Source of the DNA: Liolophura sinensis
Lineage: Eukaryota; Mollusca; Polyplacophora; Chitonida; Chitonidae
Assembly (NCBI RefSeq): GCF_032854445.1
Contig: NC_088300.1
Location: 31,107,608 to 31,171,607, forward strand
DNA: 64,000 nt
Direction of reading: 5' to 3'
Shown: one piece after another, positions 25,209-37,949 of the stretch
Numbering within the stretch: the first letter of the stretch is position 1
Layout: every line of letters begins with the position of its first letter
The notes under the pieces: model-generated
Databases searched by the model: none
What the model saw: only the letters and a program-made list of their open reading frames with translations
Told to the model about the DNA's origin: nothing
Translations under genes and position numbers: made by a program

Positions 25209-26932
25209 TTGGAAATTATATTTTTGGCTTCTAGATGAAACCTCTAAATAATCTTTTACAGAAACTTTCTACGACCATATAGAAGGAAACAATCCTTATG
25301 ACGACGGAACCTGGTTACTGCCTTAGCAAGGCAAGAACTTGCTGTTAACTTGTTCAGGATATGTATGACAGAGAGTTTTGGTCGGAACTTTCTGTCGGCC
25401 CGAAGATGACGTCTGATAAAGGGATCTTTGGACGGAACTCGTTGCTGGCGTGAAGATGAGGTCTAATAGTCACCTCTATAGAGGAAATCATCGATACGAA
25501 ATGCAATGTTGGCCTGTATATGGAAAGTTCTGAAAAGATTTCTTTTTAGATATCACAGGTTTTTAGGCCAAACTGGTTGTTGAGACATAAACGAAAACAA
25601 ACATATTTGTTATTTGTTATTTGTTGGGAACATGGAATGTGTGTTAACTTTTAACATTGTATACACCGATCCTCAAAGCTGCTTTTTCATATGTGGAAAA
25701 GTTAAGGAATTATGGAGTGAAACTTTTTATTTTTTGGTGAAATATCAGGATTTTCTTTAGAGAAACCAAGAGTATTTCACAGAGTGCAGAGTCATTTATA
25801 TGACATTTGTCAATAGACTTTTATTATCACAGACTGATTATATTCACTGACCTTTGCTATACGAACCTTACTTTATGTTATTCAGACAAAACTGTCTATT
25901 TGAATAATAAATGGAACATTGCAGTGTGGAAGTTGAATGTCATATACACACGTTATTAGCGACTTAGGGGAAAAACATCCCAGGAGATGGGTAAGTTAGA
26001 TGGGTTCTATGACATCGAACATTCTCTATACATGTATAAATACACAGCATTCTGTAAGCGTAAAGTTAACCTGTATTATAGTATATAGTTTACCCCTTTT
26101 TCCACTCATTCAACCGTGTTGACAAGCATCGTTATTCAGATGAGATTTTCGACGTTTTATTTATTTATTTCTTTATTTGTGTGTTTATGTATTATTTATT
26201 TACAAGTGTTAAGACCTTTATTATCATGGGTGGAAGAAATCGGAGTCCTATATATAGATATATATAGGGATAAACCACCGCACTCTGGCAAGTTACTCAC
26301 GAACTTTATCATATGTAACTTATACAAGATATGGACATCAAATTGTTGGAAGACGTAAATGATGGACTGCCCCGTTGACCGCTCATTATGACCAAGGCTA
26401 TTTAATGGAGTCAAAGGTCTCACATATTCTTTGTGCGACAGGAGGAATCCGGAGCAAAACAACCAACGATTTCCTGAAGCATTACGCTTGCAGCATTCAT
26501 CAGAGTAAGCGAATATATATGAAGTATATGCATGCGCCTTAACAGTGTGCACTTAAAAGCTCCTTTGCCAGTGTGTTAGTCCGTTTGTCGGTATTTTGAC
26601 CTTGTAGTAGACCATGACCATGACTTAGCGATATTTATTACGATTGTTTACTTTCAAGAGGCTATACCTTAGATTTTTGGCAAAAAATCGATCAGCATAA
26701 ATTCAATCGAATTTTTGCTATTTTTTGGAGTAACCCAAATAATTATCTTTCACTAAATACCAGTTTCGTCTGTGTACGTTATACAGATAGTCAGCAAATA
26801 ATAAAATAATAAAAACGAATCGCATTATAACGTTTCCAAATTTTACGCATAATTACGTTGTCTTCTATAAATGATGAAATAGCCTAAACCTGTATATATT
26901 TAAAAGCTTCCCTTACAGTTCCAGAGCCTTAT
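25209..26932. other. intergenic, no gene seen
   Basis: AT-rich unique sequence after the 24-bp array. Diverged array units may persist to about 25460. Open frames on both strands at 26116-26552 overlap each other and look random. Confidence 0.5.
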
Positions 26933-27574
26933 GTGTGTATATACCTTCAGTGTTATATCTACTCATCCTTTGTTAATTCATACTTTCGTGAATCTGTCCA
27001 TATTTTCACGATCTCTCGCTATTTGTCAAGGTATCCCTCCATGCTCGATATACCATTTTGCATTGAAATGCTGGAATACATGCGCTTTTGTTTTGATACA
27101 ACCATTCTTTTATCTGGTAAACCACTGAAAGACCGTCGTGATGTTTCCTTTCAGCTTAACATGACATTGCCTTTGGTGACCCTTTATACGCTTAAAATAT
27201 CAGAAATGTACATCCATTTATATACAGGCAAATTATATATACATGTATATACGCAAGATATGGACACAAAACAGCTCAATAATGAAAATGAAACATCTGT
27301 TGTAACATATGCTTTTAAACGCCAGACTTTCTTTACACATTTCAAAATCTCTGCATACATTCATAAACGCAATTTCCTGCTTTTACTGATACTTAGAATA
27401 AAGCTTAAAAAAACAGCGCATGCTAGTCTTTGTTTTCGTTTTTTAACCTTACGTACTTATGTTATTGGGAAGCCAGCATATTTAGGTTCATTTCTGATAA
27501 ATTCCCAAGATCGTAGTAGATATAATAAGGTAGGAAAACAAAACTGCATTTTTCAACAGCTGTTAAACGGCTGA
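26933..27574 (+). other. longest open frame without a recognised product (213 codons), doubtful
   Basis: An uninterrupted ATG-to-stop frame in AT-rich DNA, followed on the same strand by two shorter ones (27692-27886 and 28066-28464). The predicted protein is rich in Tyr, Phe, Leu, Ile and Lys as expected for translated AT-rich DNA. I see no domain, signal peptide or clear membrane topology. It could be chance, a decayed transposon gene, or an orphan gene; chance is most likely. Confidence 0.12.
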
Positions 27575-28415
27575 AAATTATATTTTCCCTGTGCAGTTTA
27601 AAATTAATTCGTAATTTCTATTAATTTTCCAGTGCCTTTATGTGATGCTCATCTTTCCTTATTCATATAGAAAAATTAAACATATACGAAAATGAAAGCT
27701 GATCGGAAGTGTAGTGTAGCTCGTACAACAGTTAGTTACATAAGGAAAGGAAGTAAGGTTAATGGTTATAACGACTGTATGTGTAACTTAATAGAACTGA
27801 TGATTTCGTGCAGATGCTTCCCTGTTTTAAAAGCTACAATTAAACCTCGACAATCAATAGGTGAAGCCATCAGTCAGGAAAAATAGTACTTAACTGTGTG
27901 TTCAGTCCACATACTTTGTCTAAACGCTACACATATACATATCAGCAGCAATGAAATATTGTCAATGTTACTAATATAGGCATGCACACCTATAATGGGT
28001 CTGTATAAAAATTCTTTTTATATTTATATAGAAATGCATGGTCTGTAAGTTGGAAGTTAAGTTTTATGGTGTTATATAAATACCTGTACCTCATACGTGA
28101 TATATACGTATGGTTTAAAACATATTCTAACGTTTTCATGTACACAGTTAATAATGTAACACGTTTACTACAGTGTGAAGGATCCTTTTCGCATTATACA
28201 CTAAAACTATTATATAGACCCACAAGTTTAACTTTAAAAAAAAGCATTGCAGAAACGCATCGATCGTCATTTCACTTGAAAATCTTACAAGGCCAAATTG
28301 TAGATAAAACTATACTTATGGTACATAGACAGAGAGTTAAAATGTTTCAATCTCCAACAGCTTCCTTTCTTAACGTCTCGTGGCTACAATCCCTCCAAAA
28401 TGGCATTAAGCCATG

Positions 28416-28447
28416 TTCATTCATTCATTCATTCATTCATTCATTCA
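28416..28447. repeat. (TTCA)n microsatellite
   Basis: Eight tandem tetranucleotides. Confidence 0.95.
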
Positions 28448-28730
28448 ATATTGACATATCTTAACGTGATCTTAATTGAGTGAAAGACCAAAGAAGAGAT
28501 TAGGATTTCCAGAAAAAGGGTAAATACACAACCTGACACTTTAATGGAAAATGAATATTATAATTATATTAAGGAAATTTCCTTCCTCTAACAAGGCCTA
28601 AAATGCGACGGTTCTATTGCCTTGATTGATGACTTGATGGCAATAGGCAGTCGATGGTGCTCTCCTGAGTGGTCCTGCATGAAGCTCGCTGATGATCACT
28701 TGCCCTGCACCAAAATGTTATATGTCACAT

Positions 28731-28867
28731 GTTGGAAAGTCCGTCAGTATCTCGTGAAAGGTCAGTGGTTTACTCCGCGCCATCCGGTATAGAGCCATCC
28801 ATAACAATTGGATGATGTCGTATAAGTACAGTGTTAAACAACCGGGAAACAATTCAAATAAATAATG
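28731..28867 (+). mobile_element. diverged SINE-related copy
   Basis: Contains 'ggaaagtccgtcagtat', 'gatgtcgtataagtacagtg' and an (AAAT)n tail (caaataaataat), matching the order of the family body but with many changes; closest in its 5' part to the segment at 16035-16060. Confidence 0.55.
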
Positions 28868-29227
28868 ACAGTTTGTCGTTACTTATTTTTTTATCTATGC
28901 AGCAAAAGACGAAAGAAGGGCAATTAACATAATTTTAAGAGGACCTTAAAATTCAGGATTCTCTTAATGTGGTGAAAACTGGACGGCAAATAGGACTCAG
29001 ATTAGCACAACAAAGGTAGTTTATTTCTGGTCACCTGTATATATGCTGTAAATTTTTCTCTTATTATTATTCTGCTGAGACACGACTTATATAGGTTACA
29101 GGTTTTGATTACTAAATTCCAAAAAGCTGTGGTTGTAACACAAAACATACGGGCTATAGCCCGCAGGGGAAAGACAAAGAGGAGAGGGGAGAGGGACTTA
29201 TAGCATGTATGTCATTAATCCTCGATT
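28868..29227. other. intergenic, no gene seen
   Basis: AT-rich unique sequence ending in a purine-rich tract (29165-29192) just before the 81-bp tandem array. Confidence 0.6.
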
Positions 29228-29551
29228 GTGTACAGTCTGTACACAACGTTTGAGTATGGTGTCACATGTGGCCTGGAATCAGCGTGTTTAGTTAGTGATG
29301 GTGGGTTTGTGTACAGTCTATACACAACGTTTGAGTATGGTGTCACATGTGGCTTGGAATCAGCGTGTTTAGTTAGTGATGGTGGGTTTGTGTACAGTCT
29401 ATACACAACGTTTGAGTATGGTGTCACATGTGGCCTGGAATCAGCGTGTTTAGTTAGTGATGGTGAATTTGTGTACAGTCTATACACAACGTTTGAGTAT
29501 GGTGTCACATGTGGCCTGGAATCTGCGTGTTTAGTAAGTGATGGTGGGTGG
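29228..29551. repeat. 81-bp tandem repeat, 4 nearly identical copies
   Basis: Units start at gtgtacagtct (29228, 29309, 29390, 29471). Differences are few (for example tctgtac/tctatac, cctgg/cttgg, gggttt/gaattt), so the array is young or homogenised. Because 81 is a multiple of three, both strands stay open across all copies (27-residue periodic frames). There is no flanking coding sequence on either side and I treat the open frames as accidental. Confidence 0.95.
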
Positions 29552-31122
29552 TGACGGAGGGTGGTTCTGGAGGGACGGGAAAAACGAAACTGTTCATGTT
29601 ACGGTAAATGTCCAAAAATTTATTTAGAGATAAATAAATGTCAGAAAATTTTACTTTTGGTCGAAAAAGTTGTTGCAAATGTTATTGCACAAGATCTTGC
29701 CTGACATACATGTATTACCATGTATTTTTGCCTAGAGAGAAAATTATCTCTCTCCTACTGAATGCGTGTATAGAATGTGCAGTCTACATGTATACCACCT
29801 TCATTAAACAAGCCCACCCCCCTCTTTGCGTAACTAACACACAGGTGCAGCATTTTCTCATGGTATAGTTTTAATCCAAACATCACTGTATATAAACCAT
29901 TATTTATATGTCACAACCCAACTGGCTTGCTTTGTTCAAAACATTGGTTAAACACACAAAACTAAACTTCCAGAAACTTTTGCCACAGAAAAAGCCAACA
30001 AAAAACACAATGTTCTCAGAATATCCAATTATCAATATCGGACAGAGGCCTTCGGCAATTAAGGTGAATAGTCTGAAGGCGTTACCATCATCTGGACAGA
30101 CAACGCAGTGACAGCCAAAAATCTAATCTTGATTGTTGATACTGGGATTAGCATGCATTCGTTGAGTTTCAGTAGCTTGTATATATATACGCTGAAAACG
30201 ATTCTTTCAATTCGCTATAGAGAACGCGTTTTTAGAAACCCCTTTCCAGGAAAATGTTTCATATTTATTGCCCAGTTGTTCAAAAGAGTATTAGGACTTA
30301 ATCCTTGTATTAACTATAGTCCAGTGCCATTTACTTTATATCGACATAAAACGTATTAAGAGTCAAGCTTAGATTAAAACTAATACACTTTTGAAAGACT
30401 GGTCCCAGGAGATCAACTGTCATCTTTTTGTAAAATGAGTAGTTTTTGCTTTGTGAAGAATGATGAAGAAAACTTTAACCACAGCTCTTTACACAAGGAC
30501 CACAGACACGTGTCAGGCTAACACAGTTAGATGAAGATTGCATAGAAATGGCGTTTGATTCATTGCGTTCGTTCTAGATTGTATATTTAAAGCTGACGAG
30601 CTGTGCGTATCATTTTATTCAGTGGATAATAATTTTATTTCGTCTATACTGGCGACTTTTCCTCGTTCAACGTTATCAATATAAATTTTTTTTGTTAAAC
30701 AAACAAACAAAAATCAGTAAATTATGTCAGACAGAGGTTGAGTGAGTACAATCAAACAGTAGGTTTTGCTAAGAGTCACACGGGTGACAGTCTAGAGGTT
30801 TATAACCATTATAGTTATTTTATCTGGAGCTTATGTATACAGAATAAATGAATTTGTTATCCACGTATATAGAATGTACCAAGACCACCATGTCATTTTT
30901 TTGAAAGTTACTAAAGCAAATCAAATGGCTACAGTTTAATAGACTGAACGCCATTCAGTCCTGCAGAACACTGTCTGTTGTGCGAGCTTCTCATAAGATA
31001 GAAAACCTTAATAAACAGTTAATGTCAAGATCTTCAAGGCTGGCACACTGCACCAAGCTAAAATCTGCATGATCATGTTATCCTTATCCTTTAATTTATT
31101 TATCCGATTATTATTCAGTGCG
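29552..31122. other. intergenic, no gene seen
   Basis: AT-rich unique sequence with short random-looking open frames (29638-29868, 29908-30111, 30108-30359 on +). No repeat family recognised. Confidence 0.5.
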
Positions 31123-31240
31123 AAGGTCTGCCAAAAATCTGCGATTGGTCATTAGTTTCTTCCGGGCTCTGTCCAGTTTCCTCCCACCATAATTCTGGCA
31201 GCCGTCGTATAAGTGCAATCAATTAAATAAATAAATAAAT
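31123..31240 (+). mobile_element. SINE copy, 5'-truncated
   Basis: Family body 'tttcttccgggctctgtcca', 'gtttcctcccaccataattc', 'gccgtcgtataagtgcaatc', ending in (AAAT)n. It lacks the gaaatattcttgag segment, an internal deletion. Confidence 0.85.
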
Positions 31241-31399
31241 ATTGTTCAATGCTATACTCAGAAATTTTTCATTTATACTGTAGGGGTCAGTTTTATGGGT
31301 GTCGGAAACCGAATTTCCCGGGATAAACTACCTACTTTAAGAGCTGACGGACTTTCTCGCGCGCAGACATGCATACATGGATACAAAAGGTAGTTAACG

Positions 31400-31556
31400 A
31401 AACAGTCTCACGAACGTCGTCGGTCGCTTATTATAAGCATTGCCGGAGAAACAATGAGAACGGAGCGATGCCTTGACCACGGACGGGTTTGAACCCACAA
31501 TGTCCTTGCCATTGAAATGCAAGCATGTTTAACCACCAGCCGCTTTCTCCATACCT
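31400..31556 (-). mobile_element. tRNA-like head of a SINE (or tRNA pseudogene), minus strand
   Basis: On the minus strand, an A-box-like 'gcggctggtggttaaacatg' is followed about 45 bases later by a near-perfect B-box in 'gtgggttcaaacccgtcc'. The spacing fits a tRNA-derived pol III promoter. It is not a functional tRNA gene by eye: I cannot fold a clean cloverleaf. The 3' body differs from the main SINE family. Confidence 0.45.
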
Positions 31557-32044
31557 TAATTGTCGTGGGGTCAAATTTAAGGCGTATGGACGTAATTGGT
31601 GAGGTCACGTGGCCTACCTCTTGCCCAGGCTCCACCTGTGTGCAGAACGCCTCCTTGCATACTCATTAGGAAGAAATCTCCAGGTCCACAAATATTGTCT
31701 TACCTGGCGATTCCGTCCCACTATCGCAGTTATTTTAATTAATTGAATAAGACTATGCGGCGACTCCTTCGCTGGGAGCGTGCTTTAGGTAATTAGCATG
31801 CGATCAGCATCAACTTAAATCAACACAAGCATGGGTATTTCATTCCTTATTTAAAACTGTACGTTCTGCTCCCAAATTTTTCAACCTCGTATACATTCCC
31901 CCGAACTGGGGAAAGTAGTAGTAAAAACACCCTCAATGAGAATTATAATAAAAAACATTAAAAGAAAACATAAAAAGGACAGATAACGGGTTTATCACCT
32001 TCAGTAACAATATTTACAGACAAATTAAATACAAACTACCAGAA
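31557..32044. other. intergenic, no gene seen
   Basis: Unique sequence leading into the large satellite; ends in A-rich DNA (31920-31985). Confidence 0.6.
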
Positions 32045-34905
32045 TGGTAATATGTGAACAAAATGCGATATGTAAACTACACTCACTGACAATAATCATC
32101 CAGAGACAATATGTGATCCACAGACAATAACCATCAACAGACATTATGTAAACCATGCTCACTGACAATAATCAACACACAATATGAAAACCGTGCTCAC
32201 TGACAACAATCATCAACAGACAACATGTGAACCATGTTCACTGACAATATGTGAACCATGCTCATTGACAATAATGAAAACACAACACGTAAACCGTTGC
32301 TCACTGATAATAATCACAAACAGACAATATGTAAACCATGCTTATTGGCAGTATCCATCAACAGACGATATGCAAACCACAATCATTGACAATAATAATC
32401 AACAGAAAATATGTAAACCATGCTTACTGACAATAATAATCAACAAGCATTATGTGAATCACAATCACTGACAATAATCATCAACAGATAATATGTAAAC
32501 CATGCACATTGACAATAATCATCAATGGACAACATGTAAACCATGTTCACTGACAATAATCACAAACAGACAATATGTAAACCATGCTCACCGACAATAA
32601 TCCTAAACAGACGATATGTAAACCACAATCACTGACAATAATCATCAACAGGCAATATGTAAAGCATGCTTACTGACAAATAATAATCAACAAGCATTAT
32701 GTGAACCATGCTCACTGGGAATAACTATCAATAGACAATATGTAAATAATGCTTACTTGCAATAATCATCAACAGACAAATATAAACCATGCTCAGTGAC
32801 AATAATCACAAAAAGACAATATGTAAACCATGCTCACCGACAATAATCCTAAACAGACGATATGTAAACCACAATCACTGACAATAATCATCAACAGGCA
32901 ATATGTAAAGCATGCTTTCTGACAAATAATAATCAACAAGCATTATGTGAACCATGCTCACTGGGAATAACTATCAATAGACAATATGTAAATAATGCTT
33001 ACTTGCAATAATCATCAACAGACAATATATAAACCATGCTCACTGACAATAATCATCATCAGACGATATGTAAACCATGCTTATTGGCAGTATCCATCAA
33101 CAGACAATATGTTACCAAGCTCACTGATAATAAACACAAACAGACAACATGTAAACCATGCTCACTGATAATAATCACCAACAGACAATATGTAAACCAT
33201 GCTCACTAGCAATAACTATAAATAGGCAAATTATAAACCATGCTCACTGGCAATAACTATCAATAGACCATATGCGAACCATGCTGACTGTCAATAACTA
33301 TCAATAGACAATATGTAAACCATGCTCACTGGGAAAAACTATCAGTAGACAATATGTAAACCATGCTCACTGGTAATACCTATAAATAGGCAAATCATAA
33401 ACCATGCTCACTGGGAAAAACTATCAATAGACAATATGTGAACCATGCTCACTGGGAAAAACTATCAATAGACAATATGTAAACCATGCTCACTGACAAT
33501 AATCAGCAACAGACAGGATGTAAACCATGCTCACCGACAATAATCATCAACAGACAATATGTAAACCATGCTCACTGGCAATAACTATCAATAGACAGTA
33601 TGTAAACCATGCACGCTGACAATAATCACAAACAGACAATATATAAACCATACTCACTGGCAATAACAATCAATAGACAATATGTAAACCATGCTCACCG
33701 ACAATAATCATCAACAGACAATATGTAAATCATGCTCACTTGCAATAACCATCAACAGACAATAAGTAAACCATGCTCAATGACAATAATCACAAACAGA
33801 CAATATGTAAACCATGCTCACTGGCAATAACTATCAATAGACAGTATGTAAACCATGCACGCTGACAATAATCACAAACAGACAATATATAAACCATACT
33901 CACTGGCAATAACAATCAATAGACAATATGTAAACCATGCTCACCGACAATAATCATCAACAGACAATATGTAAATCATGCTCACTTGCAATAACCATCA
34001 ACAGACAATAAGTAAACCATGCTCAATGACAATAATCACAAACAGACAATATGTAAACCATGCTCACTGGCAATAACAGTCAATAGACAATATGTAAACC
34101 ATGCACATTGACAATAATCATCAACAGACAATATGTAAACCATGCTTACTTGCAATAACCATCAACAAATAATATGTAAACCATGCTCAATGATAATAAT
34201 CACAAACAGACAATATGTAAACCATACTCACTGGCAATAACTATCAATAGACAATATGTAAACCATGCTCACCGACAATAATCATCAACAGACAATATGT
34301 ATATCATGCTCACTTGCAATAATCATCAAGAGACAATATGTAAACCATGCTCACTGACAATAATCACAAACAGACAATATGTAAACCATGCTCACTGGCA
34401 ATAACTATCAATAGACAATATGTAAACCATGCTCACCGACAATAATCATCAACAGACAATATGTATATCATGCTCACTTGCAATAATCATCATCAGACAA
34501 TATGTAAACCATGCTCAGTGACAATAATCACAAACAGACAATATGTAAACCATGTTCACAGACAATAATCACAAACAGACAATACATAAACCATACTCAT
34601 TGGCAATAACCACAAGCAGACAATATATATACCATGCTCACTGACAATAATCATCATCAGACGATATGTAAACCATGCTCACTGGCAATAACTATCAATA
34701 GACAATATGTAAACCATGCTCACTGACAATAATCACAAACAGATAATATGTAAACCATGCCCATTGGCAATAATCATCAACAGACAATATGTAAATCATG
34801 CTCACTGACAATAATCACTAACAGGTAATAGGTTAACCATGATCATTCACGTTTATCACCAACAGATAATATGTTAACCATATTCACTGGCATTAACTTC
34901 CACTT
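32045..34905. repeat. 41-bp satellite array, about 69 copies, with 164- and 246-bp higher-order units
   Basis: The unit is about acaatatgtaaaccatgctc + actgacaataatcacaaaca + g (41 bp). Several monomer types are recognisable by the segment after 'ctcac': tgacaataatcacaaac, tggcaataactatcaat, cgacaataatcatcaac and ttgcaataaccatcaac. Blocks recur at exact multiples of 41: 32591 and 32837 (246 = 6 units), 33591 and 33837 (246), 34301 and 34465 (164 = 4 units). This shows duplication of multi-unit blocks. Copies diverge more toward both ends. Non-coding. Confidence 0.95.
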
Positions 34906-35229
34906 GCCAACATGCTAACACGCTCAATTGATGACAAAATACTGGGACCAGTAATATATGCCCTCTCCTTACACAGGAGGTATTTGCTGACATACATAGC
35001 CTTCATCTAATATGCGATGGCTGCATGGCAGGCAAAACCAATCGCTGGCCCGACAATTTTATCAGCATTAATCACAAATATGACGACAAATCAGGCTTAA
35101 TGTTGATGACAGCAAAGCCTAACTGATGAAAAAAAAGGTTACGAATAGATGTACGATAAGAGTTCTTTCTTTCCGGCTTCTGTTTGTCCGTGTGCCTTAA
35201 CGCTGGCGTCAAATCCGTGGACTCGGTCA
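34906..35229. other. intergenic, no gene seen
   Basis: Unique sequence following the 41-bp array; no structure recognised. Confidence 0.6.
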
Positions 35230-35370
35230 GCATGTATATAAGTGATCAAAGATCCCACATACGGCACTCAAGATCATCAAAGCTTACGGCCTACGCATGC
35301 GTGGATATACATGTTGTATAACGCAGCGGTGATCGAGGCGGCCATTATCGGTCACGTGACACGGCCTAAT
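35230..35370 (+). promoter_or_regulatory. candidate promoter or enhancer: TATA-like box, TCF-like sites, CACGTG palindrome
   Basis: TATATAAG (35235-35242) is followed by tgatcaaagatc and agatcatcaaag (TCF/LEF-type cores), a 'ctacgcatgcgtgg' NRF-like stretch, and the perfect palindrome gtcacgtgac (35351-35360) with a bHLH CACGTG core. The 0.4-kb neighbourhood is GC-balanced and free of repeats, unlike the satellite upstream. No recognisable gene follows; a 112-codon frame downstream shows no family resemblance. Confidence 0.25.
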
Positions 35371-37194
35371 AAAGTCTTGATTCCCTCAGAAAATCACAAA
35401 GTTCCATTGAGTGGGCAATCCCTAGGGTCTAGTTTGCCCCCACTCGTAGTGATGAAGCCGCGACAGGGGCCGTCTATACCCCAGTGTCTAATGAATCGTA
35501 GCCGCTCCGCCAGGACAGGCCCGTCAATTGATTCACAAGCTTTCAAAGAAACGCCGAGCGGTTTCCGTATTAATATTTAAGAAGAAGAAAGAATAGCTAG
35601 CCGTGTACGGATGGTTGGGCGGTGATCTCGCCAGATACCGAACTCATCTGACGGTCCCTGGTGGCTTCTTACCCAGTATGTCTTGGGCGACGCCTTATTC
35701 TTCTCTTATACTTGATAATATGCATCAGTAGTTGTCCTCGTGAATTATTGAAGCATACGCGTTCAGCGAATTATCAAGCAAGCAATTTTAAGCAAGGAAA
35801 AACATATCCGAGTTAGCCAGCCCGTAACAAGCTAATGGCAACGCCTGGTAACTCTATCTTCACACCTTTGTGCGAGGACGCTTTTGCTTTTAACCTGGTA
35901 AACACTTTCATACTTTTCTGCTCGTATTATAGGTGATAATTATCATGCATCTTAATGCGACTACTACATTTCACCTAAAATTTAGTATTTTTCACATTAT
36001 ACATTTTGCTTGAATCTGACTGATTCATCCAACGTGTATAGCCACTTTGCAGTTTTTCGTGAACTATGCATGATTGATATCTTTTCAGAAAAAAAAAACA
36101 ACCTAAGTGTTGGAATAAAAAGACTTCCATGTGTTTCTGAAAGCAAATTTTTGCATACCAATCTTTAGGTGAAATACAGTATTTCTCTATACCATAAGAG
36201 GTCCGTGTTCTATGGTAGTTATGTTAGTTATACTGAGATCTAATCAAACAGTTCACCTGCAGTATATGTATACAATGTATTGAACAGAAATGCCGCCTGG
36301 TGTTTTAGGTATTCTAATACACTGACCTTCCTAAACGAAATCGGTCATCAGTTGATTTCATCAAAATACTGAATAAATTACATGGTCCTTTTGAAATTGA
36401 AAGGATTTTTTACAGAACAAATGATGCCTGATAGGCTTGGTTTTTAGAAATATGGTATGCTGCCATATGGCGGGAATTTCTGATCGTCCATGTAGGGTTT
36501 ATCTTTCTTATTAACAGCAGCAATTTGACAAATTTATATTGACTTATTCTGTTGGCGTAAAGCCTCGCCTTGCAAGCCTTTTATTCATCTTATTTGCAAC
36601 ACATAGTGTTGTTTCCCAAGCGCAATTTCTTGAACTACATCCCCCACCCCCACCCCCTCCATCAAGATCTAAGCTTGGTTCAGTTGGCAGCGATGTACTG
36701 TTCTACTGTTTGATGTGGGACGACTTCTTCATGCAGCCTTCGGCGATACACCGGCAAACCGAGGCGGAACCACGCATCCCTGGCTTAAAAAAAGTAAAAT
36801 CACTTTGAAATAATGATGAGATAATGAGATGAGTTCGACGCATCAAAGACAATGTCAGCGATGCTGAGGATGTAAGGAATACATCTATAGGTGTATACAT
36901 GGATGACGCATGCAACGTGTTCTGAGAGTTTTAATGTTTCGAAAATCATGCCCTACTATTTAGAGTATAGTAGTTCGACTAAAGATAATTTGACAAACTG
37001 AAGGTTCCGCCTCTGAAAAGATCATATACACGAACACATCGCTGAAATCCCGTCGTAGGCTTCCTCTAGTCTATATATATATGATGCTGATGAACGTAAT
37101 TAAGCTATACAGAAGGCGTTGTCATGAAGATCTTGGGCAATTTTGATCGTTTACGGTGACTTTTGAGTGTTGGTTACAGGAAATGATTTAAATT
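35371..37194. other. intergenic, no gene seen
   Basis: Mixed unique sequence. Short open frames on both strands around 36539-36915 overlap and look random. Confidence 0.55.
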
Positions 37195-37285
37195 TATTAA
37201 TTTATTTATTTGGTTGGTGTTTTACCCTGTTCTGAAGATAATTTCACTTCTTATGATGAGAGGAAACCGGGCAATACAAGTATCC
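37195..37285 (-). mobile_element. SINE fragment, minus strand (3' end)
   Basis: Starts with the reverse-complemented tail (tttatttatttggttggtgt) and continues 'tttacc..gttctgaagataatttcac' to 'gaggaaaccgggc'. Only the 3' third of the family is present. Confidence 0.75.
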
Positions 37286-37897
37286 ATATTAAAACATTTG
37301 TGACTTCTTGTAGATATGTACATAAAAACCAACTGGCAAGTTATTATTCTTCAACACTCATTTTTTCCCTGAAACCGAATTACTTTTTGCAAAACAGCAT
37401 AGAAGAATGAATGAATAAATAATATGCACTTAGAAACGATATATTAAATCTTAATATCTTTTCCCAAGAATACATCTGCGGGCGACAATCCATGAACGTC
37501 TATGGAATGAAAAGATAAGTAAAACTGAAAAAGTTGACTATAGATACGGTAGAAAGGCTTTGTCAGGAAACTGTTTATCTTTGAAGCCATTGTTGTGGCA
37601 ACAAAATAGCTTTGATATAATAAGTTGTGTTTTTTGTGTTTTTTTTTTTTGTAGGATACCTTGCATTGCCTCATTGAAATTAAGTTGTTCTTTGTTTTAA
37701 TATATTTGCATACTCTGCATAATATTGCTCATTATACATTGCCTTGTATACACTAGTATTATAGTACTATTCGGGATTCTGCATGGTTGTTAAGATCGTC
37801 TGTAAGTATGTCATTTAAAATTGGCCTATCAAGAAAAAGGCAATAAAAGAATATTGTTTTAGGTGAGCTTTCTGTGACAATATTTTCACGAGCCATT
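37286..37897. other. intergenic, no gene seen
   Basis: AT-rich unique sequence with a T-run near 37640. Confidence 0.6.
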
Positions 37898-37949
37898 GAC
37901 TTTCGCTTATTACATGACTTTCGCTTATTACATGACTTTCGCGTACTAC
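37898..37949. repeat. 18-bp tandem repeat, 2.5 copies
   Basis: gactttcgcttattacat at 37898 and 37916, then a partial, altered third copy. Confidence 0.9.

Noticed and set aside
29228-29554. Periodic 27-residue protein encoded by the 81-bp array
   Set aside because: Open on both strands only because 81 is a multiple of three; no flanking coding sequence, signal or splice evidence.
31400-31556. Functional tRNA gene
   Set aside because: A- and B-box-like words are present, but I cannot fold acceptor and anticodon stems convincingly; better explained as a SINE head. The same applies to 60915-61022.
32045-34905. CRISPR-like appearance of the 41-bp array
   Set aside because: There are no unique spacers: the whole unit repeats, and the DNA is eukaryotic. 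It is a satellite.
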